Shown one piece after another: positions 47,181-58,757 of a stretch of DNA of 64,000 nt. Location of the stretch: the NCBI GenBank assembly GCA_011799875.1, contig CM022299.1, positions 29,849,996 to 29,913,995 on the forward strand, written 5' to 3'. Origin of the DNA: Thinopyrum elongatum. Taxonomy: Eukaryota; Streptophyta; Magnoliopsida; Poales; Poaceae. The position numbers were made by a program, and so were the translations under genes. The notes beneath the pieces were generated by a model. That model had not been told where the DNA came from. It made no database searches and worked only from the letters and a program-made list of their open reading frames with translations. How positions within the stretch are numbered: position 1 is the first letter of the stretch; the number at the start of each line of letters is the position of its first letter.

Positions 47181-49137
47181 CAAACGGTTGCCTCTATGTG
47201 CTCGTGTGCACAAACAGCATAATTTCGTTTGAAATGAAGACGTGCTAATTTTGAAATGAAGACGTGAGTTCATCGTTTCACCTCTAATTTTTTTCCTCGG
47301 TAAGCAATCACCATTATACCACAGGTTTGATTTGCTGGCGCATTTCAGGTCTCGTGTGCTATATTTAAGACATTTTTTGGCATTTACCCTGCATTTCGGC
47401 ATATAAATCAAATCCTAGCCAGAACTGTATGTGCTGATGAAAGGGATGATGATTGCCATTCGATCTGGGAGCATCCAACGGTACAGACGTACGATCCGTG
47501 GGGTTTCGGTTCTGGCCAATCAGAACACACGACTCAGATCACGCGCGCAGCAGGGGGCATCGGCCACGGTTTGGTAGGCACACAGCTTTCGTGAGTGAAC
47601 CGTGTGCAATTTAAAAACAATTACATGAACTAACAGCATATTTTCATTTGAATGAAAACATGAGTTCATCGTTTTGCCTCCAAATTTTTTTCCATGATAA
47701 GAAATCACCATTGTACCCTATGGTTTGATTTTCTGGTGCATTTGAGGTATCGTTTGCTATATTTGAGTCGTTTGCTATAGTCGCAACTACACGTGGGTGT
47801 TAGCAAGATCATTTGTGTGTCACTTTGGGAGTTTTCATTCATTGTCCGAGAAACGGGAAAAAATTCAAACAGTTCAGCCACAGGGTGCAGCCAGAGGCGT
47901 AGGCCTTGTTGGTATTTTAATTACAGGAAATGCATATAGAGTCCGGAAATAATGACAATCGGTGTGTCACCGTGGCGTGCTCTCAGGATTGCATAGAAAT
48001 TTTTCGTAAAGTTTGGCACAAGTTTTGATGCTCACACCTTCCAAATCGGAGCATCTCACAAGAAGGATCATAGTTTCCAAAAGGAGACCCGGCACTTCAG
48101 ACTCCAATCGTCGGTGACTACATCGTTCCACCTCAAAAAAAAATTCATGGTAAACAATCACGTATATACCCTAGGTTTGATTTTCTGGCCCATTTCAGGT
48201 CTCGTCTGCTATATTTAAGTCATTTTTTGCATTTACCTTGCATTTAGTGCATATAAAATCAAAACCGTACTACAACTATATCTGGGTGTTAGTTAGCAAA
48301 GAAGGTGTACAAATCATTTGTGTGTCGCTTTGCGAGTTTTCATCCATTGTCCGAGAAGCAGGGAGAAGTTTCAAACATTTCGGCCGCGAGGTGCGGCCAC
48401 CGGCATAGGCCTAGTTGGTATATTAATTATAGGAAATTCAGATGGAGTCCAGACATTATCAAAATCAGCGTGTGCCCGTGGCGTGCTCTCATCACCCTGT
48501 GGAAAAAAATTCGTGAACTTTGGCACAAGTTTTGATGATCGCTCCTTGGAAACCAGAGCATCTCACAAGAAGGATCATGGTTTCCAAAAGGAGATGTGTC
48601 AATTCAAACTCTAGTGGCCGGTGACTTCATCATTTGGCCTCATAAAAAATTTCACGGTACGCAATCACCATTATACCGCGGGTTTGATTTTCTAACGCAT
48701 TTCAGGTATCGTTTGCTATATTTAAAGACATTTTTTGAATTTAACATGCATTTTGTGGATATAAATAAAATCACAACCGGAACTGCATGTGCTGTCGAAA
48801 GGGATGAGGATTGTCGCTCGATCAGGGAGAATCCAATGATGCAGCCGTATGATCCGTGGTGTTTGGGTTCTGGCCGATCAGAATGCATGACTCAGATCAT
48901 GCGCGCGGTAGGGGGGCATCAGCCATGGTTTAGTGGGCACACGGCTTTCCTAAGTGAATCGTGTGCTATTTGAAAACATTTACATGAACTAACAGCAAAT
49001 TTTCGTTTGAATGAAAAGATGAGTTCATTTGCCTTGAATTTTTTTTCCACGGTAAGAAATCACCATTGTACCCTATGGTTCGATTTTCTGGTGCATTTGA
49101 GATCTCATTTGCTATATTTCAGTCATTTTTTGCATAT

Positions 49138-49478
49138 ATACTAGCAATGTGCCCGTGCATTGCAACGGATCCAAATTAGAATAATACATATTAATGATTT
49201 TGAAAGAAAACTGTCTAGTTTTGACATACATATATCACTAAAAATATGCTATGTTTCACTCAAAATATATTCCTTGGGCAATTTTGATGAGGTAAGGGAG
49301 GAATGTGGTTGGTTTCAAGATACTAAGGTAAATTGGAGCAAAGAAGTGGAATATTGTTGCAAAAAGGCCACAACTTACATCACAGTCGTTAGATGCAGAT
49401 CTAGTGGTCAGAAATGATGGATGACAGACACACCATCATCACCAACTGAGTCTTTATAGGAGTAGAGATAGTTGCTTA

Positions 49479-49513
<35 letters not shown>
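49138..49513. mobile_element. Short unclassified insert with (TA)n tail
   Basis: Interrupts one repeat unit, which continues on both sides. It starts ACTAGCAATGTGCCCGTGCATTGCAACGG, a motif common in grass repeats, and ends in a TA microsatellite (49477-49513). Terminal inverted repeats not seen. Confidence 0.5.
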
Positions 49514-49514
<1 letters not shown>

Positions 49515-50540
49515 GTCGCAACTACACGTGGGTGTTAGCAAGATCATTTGTGTGTCGCTTTGCGAGTTTTCATTCATTGTCCGAGAAACGGGAAAAAACT
49601 TCAAACAGTTCGGTCGCAGGGTGCGGCCAGAGGCGTAGGCCTTGTTGGTATTTTAATTACAGGAAATGCATATAGAGTCCGGAAATAACGAAAATCATTG
49701 TGTCACCGCGGCGTGCTCTCACGATCGCATGGAAATTTTTTGGTAAAGTTTGGCACAAGTTTTGGTGCTCGCACCTTCTATACCGGAGCATCTCACAAGA
49801 AGGATCATAGTTTCCAAAAGGAGATGCAGCACTTCGGACTCCAAATCGTCAATGACTACATCGTTCCACCTTGAAAAAAAATCATGGTAAACAATCACGG
49901 ATATACCCTTGGTTTGATTTTCTGGCCCATTTCAGGTCTCGTCTGCTATATTTAAGTCATTTTTTTGCACTTACCTTGCATTTAGTGCATATAAAGTCAA
50001 AACCGTACTACAACTACATGTGGGTGTTAGTTAGCAAAGAAGGTGTACAAATCATTTATGCGTCGCTCTGCGAGTTTTCATCCGTTTGTCCGAGAAGCGG
50101 GGAGAAGTTTCAAACATTTCGGCCGCGAGGTGCGGCCATCGGCGCAGGCCTAGTTGGTATTTTAATTACAGGAAATTCAGATGCAGTCCAGACATCATCA
50201 AAATTGGTGTGTGCCCGTGGCGTGCTCTCACGACCCCGTGGAAAAAAATTGGTAAAGTTTGGCACAAGTTCTGATGATCACTCCTTCCAAACCGGAGCAT
50301 CTCACAAGAAGGAGCATGGTTTCCAAAAGGATATGCGGCACTTTGGACTCCAAATCATCGGTGACTACATCGTTCCGCCTCGAAAAAAATCACCGTAAAC
50401 AATCATGGATATACCCTTGGTTTGATTTTATGGCCCATTTCAGTTCTCGTCTGCTATATTTAAGTCATTTTTTGCACTTACCTTGCATTTAGTTTATATA
50501 AAGTCAAAAGCCTACTACAGCTACATGTGGGTGTTAGTTA

Positions 50541-50813
50541 GACTAGTCACAATGGGTAGTAACTTAGACTAGTAACATGCAAATGTTACTAGTCTATGTT
50601 ACTACCTCTATAGTGGGGAGTAACATATGTGTGGTGTCATGCAACACTTCATTTATTCGGTTGTAAACTCATCTTGTCTTGGTATGTGTGATGTTACATT
50701 AACTAGCTATGTTACCACCTGCCTTTATTTCCTCATTAATTACTCGCCACATCATCTATTTTGCCTAGAGATGTGTGATGTTACCACGTATGTTACTCCC
50801 ACTGTGGGTAGTC
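50541..50813. mobile_element. Tourist/Harbinger-like MITE, complete
   Basis: 273 bases with terminal inverted repeats GACTAGTCACAATGGG / CCCACTGTGGGTAGTC. It is flanked by TTA at 50538-50540 and 50814-50816. Other copies of the surrounding repeat read straight through this point (GTTAGTTAGCAAAG) and serve as empty sites. Confidence 0.88.
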
Positions 50814-51540
50814 TTAGCAAAGAAGGTGTATAAATCATTTGTGTGTCACATTGCGAGTTTTCATCCATTGTCTGAGAAGCGGGGAGAAGTTTCAAACATT
50901 TCGGCCGCGAGGTGCGGCCACCGGCATAGGCCTAGTTGGTATTTTAATTACAGGAAATTCAAATGGAGTCTGGACATCATCAAAATCGGTGTGTGCCCGT
51001 GGATGCTCTCACGACCCCGTGGAAAAATTTTGGTAAAGTTTGGCACAAGTTTTGATGATCGCTCCTTCCAAGCCGGAGCATCTCACAAGAAGGATCATGG
51101 TTTCCAAAAGGAGACGTGTCAATTCAAACTCCAGTGGCCAGTGACTTCATCGTTTGGCCTCATAAAAATTTCCACGGTACGCAATCACCATTATACCACG
51201 GGTTTGATTTTCTGGTGCATTTCAGGTATCGTTTTCTATATTTAAGACATTTTTTGAATTTAACGTGCATTTTTTGCATATAAATAAAATTACAACCAGA
51301 ACTGCATTTGGTGTCAAAAGGGATGAGGATTGCCGTTTGATCTGGGAGCATCCAATGGTGCAGATGTACGATCCATGGGGTTTGGGTTCTAGCCAATCAG
51401 AACGCATGACTCAGATCGCGCACGCAGTTTGGTCGGCACACGGCTTTCATAAATGAACTGTGTGCTATTCGCAAACCAGATTGCATATCTTCTATTCATA
51501 CATACTGGAGTGAGATCAATTGAGTGTGCTACCTCTATGG

Positions 51541-51586
51541 TATAATAATAATAATAATCATAATAATAATAATAATAATAATAATA
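51541..51586. repeat. (TAA)n microsatellite
   Basis: About 15 trinucleotide units with one interruption, at the 3' side of the transposase gene. Confidence 0.9.
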
Positions 51587-51835
51587 AACTGTTCATATTC
51601 ATTGCCTGAGCTGATAGCATATCAAGGTCAACATATTAACGGTTCTTACATGAACAGAAAACCGGGCATAACTCACAAATTCAGTACACGCAACAGTTCT
51701 AAATTGAACGAATTAAGTTGCAGGGTAGGAATAAAAACTAGTCTTACGGCTTAATTCCCATGTACATGGGGGAACTTGGATCATTATGTTGACCCCGAAT
51801 GAACTTGGGTTTTCTGATGATTTTACGCTTCTCTG

Positions 51836-54800
51836 TTAGAGGGGCGCGTGATCCTTGGCTGGCAACTCAACAAATTCATCGCACTCATCCTCATCGGCAA
51901 CATCCTCGACACCCAGTACCCTCCTCTTCCCATGCATCACTACATGGCAGTTCTTATGCAAGGGGTCTTCCGCATAGAAAATCTGGGTAGCATCGCTGGC
52001 AAGAATGAACGGGTCCGCGTGATATGCCATCGTTGTCCTGTTAACACAGGTCTTCCTGTAATCATCAACCTTTACCTGACAAAGAGGGATCCATGTGCAC
52101 CTGAATAATGCCACCTTAACTTTCACATAGTTAAGCTCCCAAATCTCTTTGACGGTTCCATAGTATACCCTTTTATCAGCTTCATCTACAGTCATGCATT
52201 CTATTCGAACAGAGCTGTTCTGATATGAGGTATTCTCATCACGTTCCTCAGTGTAGAACGTGTAGCCATTTATGTCATATGCTTGGTACGTCAACACCGT
52301 AGGTGATGGCTTTTGTGACAACCACGTAGCAATGTCATCAATGGATCCTTGTGCCAAATGATTCTTCAGCCATTCGACGTAGTTCTTAGTGTGCTCCTTC
52401 GTCTCCGCATCTAATGGATACACCATTGGTTAGAAGCTTTGGCGTATCTCCGCCAAGTGTTCTTCGGCATAAGCACTAAGAACTGGGCTGTTAAGCAGTA
52501 CCGTCAAATGGGCTTTCTCTGCCAATTCTCTGGGTGCAGCCTTTTGCATGCCAGCAAGGACCGGCTTACCTTTCAGCCTTCCCTCGTGGCGAGAGAGGGG
52601 CAAACCTATAGGTCTTTGTTTCATGTATTCGGTGCAAAACTCAACCACCTCCTCCACGGTATAACCTTGTAGTATGCTTGCCTCTGGATGGTTTCGGTTC
52701 CAACAATAGCGCTTCAGTATTCCCATGAACCGCTCAAAGGGATATATGTTGCGAAGAAACACAGGACCACAATACTTTATCTCGTCGACAAGCTGCATAG
52801 TGAGATGGACCATGACATCAAAGAATGACGGTGGGAAAAACATCTCTAGGTTGGACAATATTCTTGCATATGATCCAACTCTTCAGGATCTACAACTTTC
52901 TGCCATAGTTGGTTGAAGAAATCACAAAGCTCAATGAGTGTGTTTCTTATATCTTTGTCCATCAGATTCCTTATGGCCACCGAGAGGATTTGTGTCAACA
53001 TTACGTGGCAATCATGTGACTTCATGTGTCCCAACTTCATTTTACCTGAGATCACATCCATGAGACTTCTGATGTTTGCGGAGTAGGAAGAGGGTGTCTT
53101 AACTGACAACAAATAGGTGAAGAACTTTGTTGCTTCTTTTGTACTGAAACTGTAACTCTGGCGAGCGTGGATGAATTTGTTATCATCTTTTGCTTCACTC
53201 TTGCGTTTTGATTGATTAGCAAGCATATCGAGCCGTGCACTGTCACAATCCTTTGTTTTACCTTTAATCTTGAGCAGAGTACCAAGGATGCTTTCACATA
53301 TGTTCTTCTCTACATGCATGACATCGATGCAGTGACGTACACGTAGAATCTCCCAGTAAGCTAATTTCCAGAACACCGATTTCTTCTTAAACACTTGACC
53401 CTTCGGTGTTTGTTTCACCGTCAAAGCATGCTTCTTGCCAAGCACAACATTAATTTGTTTAGCCATGTTGTGGACCACCTCCCTAGCATAGGGTCTTGGG
53501 CCCACATCTACCTCTGCCGTACCATCAAATTCAGCTTTCATCTTTCGATATGGGTGATTTCTCCGTAAGAACCTACGATGACGCAAATACACGGTTTTGC
53601 GCTAGTTGGGAAGAAATCTGCTAGCTGTCCTATCCATGCATGTGACACACCCTACATCTCCCTTTGTTTTCTGCCCCGATGTGTTGCCTAATGCTGGCAT
53701 ATCTTGAATGGTGTGCAGCAGCATCACATGTAGATCAAAAATCTCCTTTTTGTAAGGATCATAACATTTTACAGCAGTTCTTCTACCAGTAGCTGAAAGT
53801 AAATGTCGATTTCATTTCCAGGTTGCTTCGGGCCTTGGATAATCATTGACATCATAATGTATTTTTTTTTCATACACAACCAAGGAGCTAGGTTATATAT
53901 GCACAGAAGCACCGGCCATGTGTTGTGATTGGTGCTCATATCGCCAAAATGATCCATCCCGTCAGTACACTCCCCGAGCCTTATACTTCTAGGATCCTTG
54001 GCAAAGTCTTCAAACTTGTTGTCGATTAATTCCCACTGAGCCCCATCTTTCGGGTGCCTCATATATTTATCCGCTGTTCGCTCATCATGTTGCCACCGCA
54101 ACCTCTTTGCCTCTCTAGGGTTTGCAAACAAACGCCTCAACCTTGGAATTAAAGGCAAGTACCAAACAACCTTGAACGGGATTCCTGTCTTGATCTCGTC
54201 GTCCAATTTGTAATTGTCCTTTGCTCTCTTGCGCTTGTATCGTGCATGCTTGCATGTGGGACATGCATGCAAATCTTTGTACTCACCACGGTACAATATA
54301 CAATCATTCACACAAGCTTGTATCTTCTGTACTTCAAGTTCCAATGGGCAAACAATTTTCTTCGCTTCGTTCATGCTTCTGGGGAGCACATTATCTTCTG
54401 GAAGAATTTCTTTGAAAACACCTAACAACTCTGTGAAGCCCTTGTTTGATAGACCGTTTGCTGCTTTAAATCTGAGAATTGCCGGGGTGGCACTCAACTT
54501 GGAATATTTCTTTTTGCAACCTGGATACAATTCTTTCTTGGAGTCCTCATCAATGGTTGGCAAATCCTTGTACCCAATCATGTCCTTTTTTGGCCCTTGA
54601 AATCTGCAATCATAGCAGCAAAATCTGGCATATCAAGATCATCGTCATCTGTGTCGCCATCTTGGTTTTCCAATGGGCATTTCGGCTTTCTGGTGTTCCA
54701 TTGGTAGCTTGACGCCTCTGCCCTGATGTTAGATTCAACATCCATGTCACACTGACCGGGGTTTGGCATCTCGAAGCCCTGGGTATATTCATCCATGACC

Positions 54801-55039
54801 TGCTCTTCACCGTGTCTGGTCCAACGTGTATATCCATCCATGAATCCCCAAGAGAGTAAGTGCCACTCGACATCTGCAACTACACGTGACTTTGTATTGG
54901 CACAGTGAGTACATGGACACAGGATGTAATCCTCATCACCAATTCTCTTCTTTGTACTTTCAGCCAAATTCATGAACTCCGCCATGCCACTTATAAAATA
55001 TGAGCTTCTCCGATTCATCATCCATTCAGATCGTTCCAT
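51836..55039 (-). pseudogene. CACTA TNP2-type transposase, broken
   Basis: Read leftwards from ATG at 55039, which directly follows an acceptor-like TTTGGTGCAG. First is a transposase-associated domain (MNRRSSYFISGMAEFMNLAE, DEDYILCPCTHCANTKS). The Transposase_21 domain follows (FKAANGLSNKGFTELLGVFK, YPGCKKKYSKL, RLGECTDGMDHFGDMS, QDMPALGNTSGQKTKGDVG). Next come DUF4218 (MKSHDCHVMLTQILSVAIRN, LEMFFPPSFFDVMVHLTMQL, NIYPFERFMGILKRY) and DUF4216 (WIPLCQVKVDD at about 52060-52100). This is the usual TNP2 order; the protein cuts and joins CACTA ends. Lesions: frame changes near 54579, 53770 and 52855, and stops at about 53603 (TAG) and 52430 (TAA). Probably inactive. Confidence 0.88.
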
Positions 55040-55924
55040 CTGCACCAAACGGAGGGTAATTAAAAACAAAACAACAACATTAATACACAGATTAACTGAT
55101 GCCCAAAGATGCGTGCATAAATCACAAGGTTTTATTTTCATAACTACTGAGGGCGCTCCATATTGTTATCCAGACGTGCAATGACAAAAATTAATGGCCA
55201 GTCAATTTACATGCAGAGTACTACATCACTACCCTTAGGAATTGAATACCTTAATTAAGCCACTCACGAAAAGAATACCTTAATTAATTAGCCGCGCAGC
55301 GACCTCCACCAAGCAGACAGAGAAGCGCGATGCGGCGGCACGCCGAGACAGCAGGGTCGAGGAGCAAAGCTTAGTGTGGTTGCCGACTGAAGTTCGACCT
55401 CCACTATCCCGCCATCGACCGTGATGGATGTGCTCCAATCACGCTGCCGCCGACCTCGATGGTTGAGCTCCTCCTATCTCCCGCCGCAGACCGAGGATTG
55501 ACCTCCTATGACGCCGCCACCGCCCACCGACAGAGGATTGACCTCTTATCCGGTAGCCACTGCCTAGGAGGTCGCCGCCATCTCTATCTGCAGAGAGGCT
55601 ATTTTATTTTTTGACGGATATCCGCAGAGCGGCTGTTTACACGGTATCACTGTAACTCAATTATATGTACAGGGTAGTACATCACATACGGTTATGTCAC
55701 GGCAATCGTGTCTCACCTACGTTGTGTTCTCACACGGTTTGGTGCGGAAATCGTGTGTGAAGTTGTAATACCTAACACAAATGACATGTATAAAAAGTGT
55801 GCTGTATACAACATATAGTGCCATAAGTAGTTCTCGACCGTTAGCTTATCCCCACAGTTTCCCCATTTCCCCCAAATCCCTGGATAGCCTCCAAATTCCC
55901 TCGCATGGCGCTAACATTGGGGGA
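55040..55924. promoter_or_regulatory. Divergent intergenic region between transposase and the GRF-like gene
   Basis: 885 bases separate the minus-strand transposase start from the plus-strand gene, including a GC-rich CCGCCG segment (about 55290-55600) that may hold 5' UTRs. Subterminal-type CACACGGTTTGG motifs occur at about 55730. No other gene seen. Confidence 0.4.
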
Positions 55925-56689
55925 ATGCGGACGAGTGGTGCTGATGGTTTTGGTGCGGCTGCTCCTGCTCGTATCGCCACTCTCGACAGCGCCGCCACGA
56001 CGGCAGTCGCTGCCGAGCACTTGTCTAAGGTCATCAGAAGGCAGGTGTACTACGGATCCGAATCATCCTGTCAGGTTCCAATCTAACCCGGTCTTTTTTA
56101 GCATGTCCAAAGTAGCTCCCTGCTGAATCCGTCCTGAATGACCCCCCCCCCCCCCCCCCAGGAAAGCGGTCTGCCGCCGGATCCAGAGCATGACTCCAGA
56201 CTCCCACAACACGAGTTCGACTCCGAGTTTTGCACCACCGAGGAGTACCAAAAGCTGAGTTGTGTGCATGGGCACACTCCCGCTCGACGTGTATGCACGA
56301 AGGGATTTGACATTATCAGACGGTTTCTTAGTTGTCCCTTAGAGGTTAGTGCTAAGTTCATCATTTTACTTGAGTTAATGCCACCGCTCATCCTGAATAC
56401 TATTTAACATTGGCAGGGATATGAGGCTTGTGCCTTTGTTAACTGGCTGGATGAAGAATGGCATGGCAGGGCTTGGAGTGTTATCACCAAGCTCACAGAA
56501 GATAACGTAAAGCTGAAGAAGAAACTGGCTGATCTGGAATGTACAATCAGTACGATGAAGCAAGAAAGAATCAATCACAGGCAACAGATGAAAGCAAGAG
56601 ACAAGAAGGAACTAGCATGTGTAGTTGTGGTTGTCGCATTAGCCATGTTCTATGCATTGTTTGCAATGATGATTAGGGATTTTGTTTGA
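55925..56689 (+). CDS. CACTA-borne three-exon gene: GRF-zinc-finger-like protein with C-terminal membrane helix
   Basis: Predicted exons are 55925-56074, 56162-56344 and 56417-56689 (TGA). Introns begin GTTCCA and GTTAGT and end CCCCCAG and TTGGCAG, and all joins are phase 0. This gives 201 residues. The N-terminus is Ala-rich. The middle has HGHTPARRVCTKGFDIIRRF, LSCPLEGYEACAFVNWLDEE, which fits the GRF-type zinc finger layout of grass proteins. A coiled-coil-like KLTEDNVKLKKKLADLE region follows, then a hydrophobic segment (VVVVVALAMFYALFAMMI) next to the C-terminus, as in tail-anchored proteins. It has no stop codon. Function unknown. Intron 1 contains an 18-base poly-C just before its acceptor. 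Confidence 0.6.
56142..56159. repeat. Poly-C tract
   Basis: 18 consecutive C residues forming the pyrimidine tract of the predicted acceptor at 56161. Its length is uncertain in most sequencing methods. Confidence 0.85.
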
Positions 56690-57385
56690 CAGTATTGCTA
56701 AAGCACATCTACATGTGCTCTAATTAATGCACATCTAGGTCCTATGCCATTGATGTTACGCGAAGATTCGTGCAGATATTTTCCTTTGTCTTTTTTTCTT
56801 TTCCTTTGTAGTTTGATTATTACTGGCTTCATCAATAAGAAGAGCTCAATGTATTGCTTGCCACCTGTCCTCCTATGTTTGTACTGGTACCGGTGCATAA
56901 TCCCAAAACTCATTCCTTGTTATTGTCCTGAAAAAAGAAACCAGCCAATAGGAGTCATGCGGCTAGTATGCATTCAATGTCTTCAGACTACTTAGCATAA
57001 CATGCATGCAATGGTCAATTCTCTGCACGCAATGGTATTGATTACCAAATAATCATCAAGTTCTCTCGTTTCCCCCACCTAGGTGGCCAGTATGGAGGGA
57101 GTAGAAGTACTACGAAAAATGCTTGTTTCATATTTGGACGCTCCAACACGTGTGCATAATTAATTATCACATTGAGAACTGTGCAACCCCGGGAATTTGG
57201 AGCGACTGGGTGCAAATAATTACGGTTGATTATATCAGCGGTTAGATAATACGTCAACCCCCACTTCAATTGGCATTCCTCTTCTCTGCATACCCTGCTT
57301 AAGTGTCCACCATCTTCATCATCCCCGGCAGGCCGCGCTACACACTTGCACACACTCTGCAATCTCGCTTTCTCGCGGTTTTTAT
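56690..57385. other. CACTA sequence between the two plus-strand genes
   Basis: No gene recognised. It contains the 3' end and downstream region of the GRF-like gene and the leader of the acidic ORF. A minus-strand frame at 57042-57470 has no recognisable domain. Confidence 0.4.
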
Positions 57386-57775
57386 ATGACCACATCCATG
57401 TCGAGCGACAGCAAGGATGACAGTTCGGCCAGCAGTCTGGCGTCTGATGATAGGTCAACATCGGAATCATCCCGCTCGTCTTCCCTGAGTCCGGCGTTGA
57501 GCCCAGACCTCGATTATATCTGGATCATGGAAGGGACGCCGCCTCCGGAGTCGTCAGACGACAACCAGACGGACGAGGAGCCGTCGGAGGATGAAGAAGA
57601 GGACGACGATGATGAGGAGGAGGAATGGTCGAACGAGGAGGAGGAGGACGACGATAGCAACGACGATGACGACGGCGGCGGCGATGAAAAGCCAACGGTC
57701 AGCGGCAAGAAGCACCCTCGCCAAGACGATGTCGTGGGGCCATCCAACAACAACAATAAGAAGAAGAAGGACTAA
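57386..57775 (+). CDS. Small acidic protein (129 aa), CACTA-borne
   Basis: A single exon from ATG 57386 to TAA. The protein is Ser/Asp-rich at the start (MTTSMSSDSKDDSSASSL), with a proline segment (EGTPPPESSDDNQTDEEP). A long run of Glu/Asp from about residue 70 to 95 follows, and it ends with a basic KKHPRQDD and a KKKKD tail. There is no fold or domain to recognise. Acidic tracts of this kind occur in chromatin-associated and histone-binding proteins, but low complexity alone proves nothing. It follows the GRF-like gene on the same strand and has no stop. It may equally be a chance frame in GAGGA-rich DNA. Confidence 0.45.
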   Translation: MTTSMSSDSKDDSSASSLASDDRSTSESSRSSSLSPALSPDLDYIWIMEGTPPPESSDDNQTDEEPSEDEEEDDDDEEEEWSNEEEEDDDSNDDDDGGGDEKPTVSGKKHPRQDDVVGPSNNNNKKKKD

Positions 57776-57839
57776 ATTAAGTAGACTGTATATATCTCTG
57801 TTTCCGTTCGCTCATATTAATTCGTTATCTCTGTTTATC

Positions 57840-58355
57840 CTGTCAATCTCATCACAGACGGTTAGTAATACGTATTCGACAGAGATCTTCTGCATTATTG
57901 CCCACAAGATGGTTTCTTGAACTGTGTGCCATGACGAGCACACAATTCACAAAAAAGACCGTATGGGCTATCTGTAATGATCGCACACAATTCTGATTAC
58001 CGACCTGTTTGCCGGGTATCACACACATCTTGTTACGCCGAATCATTTGTGTTCAACTCAATCATCACAAATGGTTCATCGGAGCGAACTGTATGTCGTA
58101 TGTCGCACACACCTTGATCTGGCTGCCCATTTCTGTTGTTCTGTGTCATCGCAAGCAGTTCGTATGGATCAACCGTATGCCCCGCATCGCAAACGCAACT
58201 AAAATCTAAACCGTGTTTGATGTATCCTTCATCGCACACGTTTTGCATCTTTTTTGACAGTTTTTTACATCACCGTTTGCGATTAATGCATCGCACACAG
58301 TTTCGTCGAAGGGTCTTTGATAATAGTGTCGCGTTAGCAGCATCCTGCAGTAGTG
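57840..58355. repeat. CACTA right terminal and subterminal repeats
   Basis: Tandem-like CGCACACA / CAAGCAGTTCGTATGG / AACCGTGTTTGATG motifs, closing with GTTAGCAGCATCCTGCAGTAGTG. The last 200 bases closely match 31330-31526. Confidence 0.75.
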
Positions 58356-58358
58356 TAA

Positions 58359-58757
58359 GGATATTTCCATGTATCAAGAAATTGTTTTAATTCAAACACA
58401 GGATCACCTTTAGGTAGAGGAGGACCTCTAAGAGTTTCAATAGGCAAATTGTGTTTAAGGATAGGTGGTTGATCAAAGAACATCTTATCTATTTAATTTC
58501 TTTCATTCATATGCATATCATTTTCATGGTCTAGCAAATATTGTTCTAACGGATCAGTAGGAGGCACGAAAATAGAAGAAAGACCAATAATTTCATCTTT
58601 ACTAAGCAATTCTTTATCATGAGGTTGTCTATGAAACTTAGAGATATTAAACTCATGGGATATATCACCAAAGTTAACACTGACAGTTTCTTTAGCACAA
58701 TCAATCTTAGCATTAACAGTATTCAAGAAAGGTCTACGAAATATTATGGGACAAAAA
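58359..58757 (-). pseudogene. pol: Athila pol: linker between protease and RT
   Basis: Minus-strand frame with AKIDCAKETVSVNFGDISHE, then DEIIGLSSIFVPPTDPLEQY. It has a stop at 58493-58495 and continues with FFDQPPILKHNLPIETLRG and PKGDPVFELKQFLDTWKYP, up to the CACTA. The CACTA sits inside the next codons, and the frame resumes on its other side at 41685. A one-base insertion near 58773 separates it from the protease upstream. Confidence 0.75.

Larger units (their letters stand above)
47400..51470. repeat. Internal CACTA repeat field, units of about 450-500 bases
   Basis: At least five diverged copies begin with GGTGTTAG..GCAAAGAAGGTGTAC and GTGTGTCGCTTTGCGAG, continue through GTTTCAAACATTTCGGCCGCG and end near AAATCAAAACCGTACTACAAC. 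They lie at about 47790-48290, 48300-48760, 49520-50020, 50030-50530 and 50815-51250. A second unit type (AGGGATGAGGATTGCC...GTGTGCTATT) occurs at about 47430, 48790 and 51310. No gene supported. Short frames here are repeat-derived. Confidence 0.75.
41686..58355. mobile_element. CACTA (En/Spm) DNA transposon, complete to both ends
   Basis: Begins CACTGGTACAACGAGG at 41686 and ends CATCCTGCAGTAGTG at 58355. It is flanked on both sides by TAA (41683-41685, 58356-58358), the 3-bp duplication expected of CACTA elements. The two 21-base ends match at about 13 positions when one is inverted, so the terminal repeats are diverged. Removing the element and one TAA restores the Athila pol frame. It carries subterminal CGCACAC-type repeats, TNP2-like and Ulp1-like genes on the minus strand and two small genes on the plus strand. 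A large internal repeat field holds a MITE and another insert. Confidence 0.9.

Noticed and set aside
46752..47411. 219-codon minus-strand frame upstream of the Ulp1-like gene
   Set aside because: Composition of a GC-rich leader plus repeat sequence; no domain and no link to downstream exons.
49871..50398. 175-codon plus-strand frame in the CACTA repeat field
   Set aside because: Its sequence is the repeat unit itself; equivalent frames in other units are broken at different places.
57514..57756. Serine-rich frame on the minus strand opposite the acidic ORF
   Set aside because: Mirror image of GAGGAG/GATGAT repeats; no independent support.
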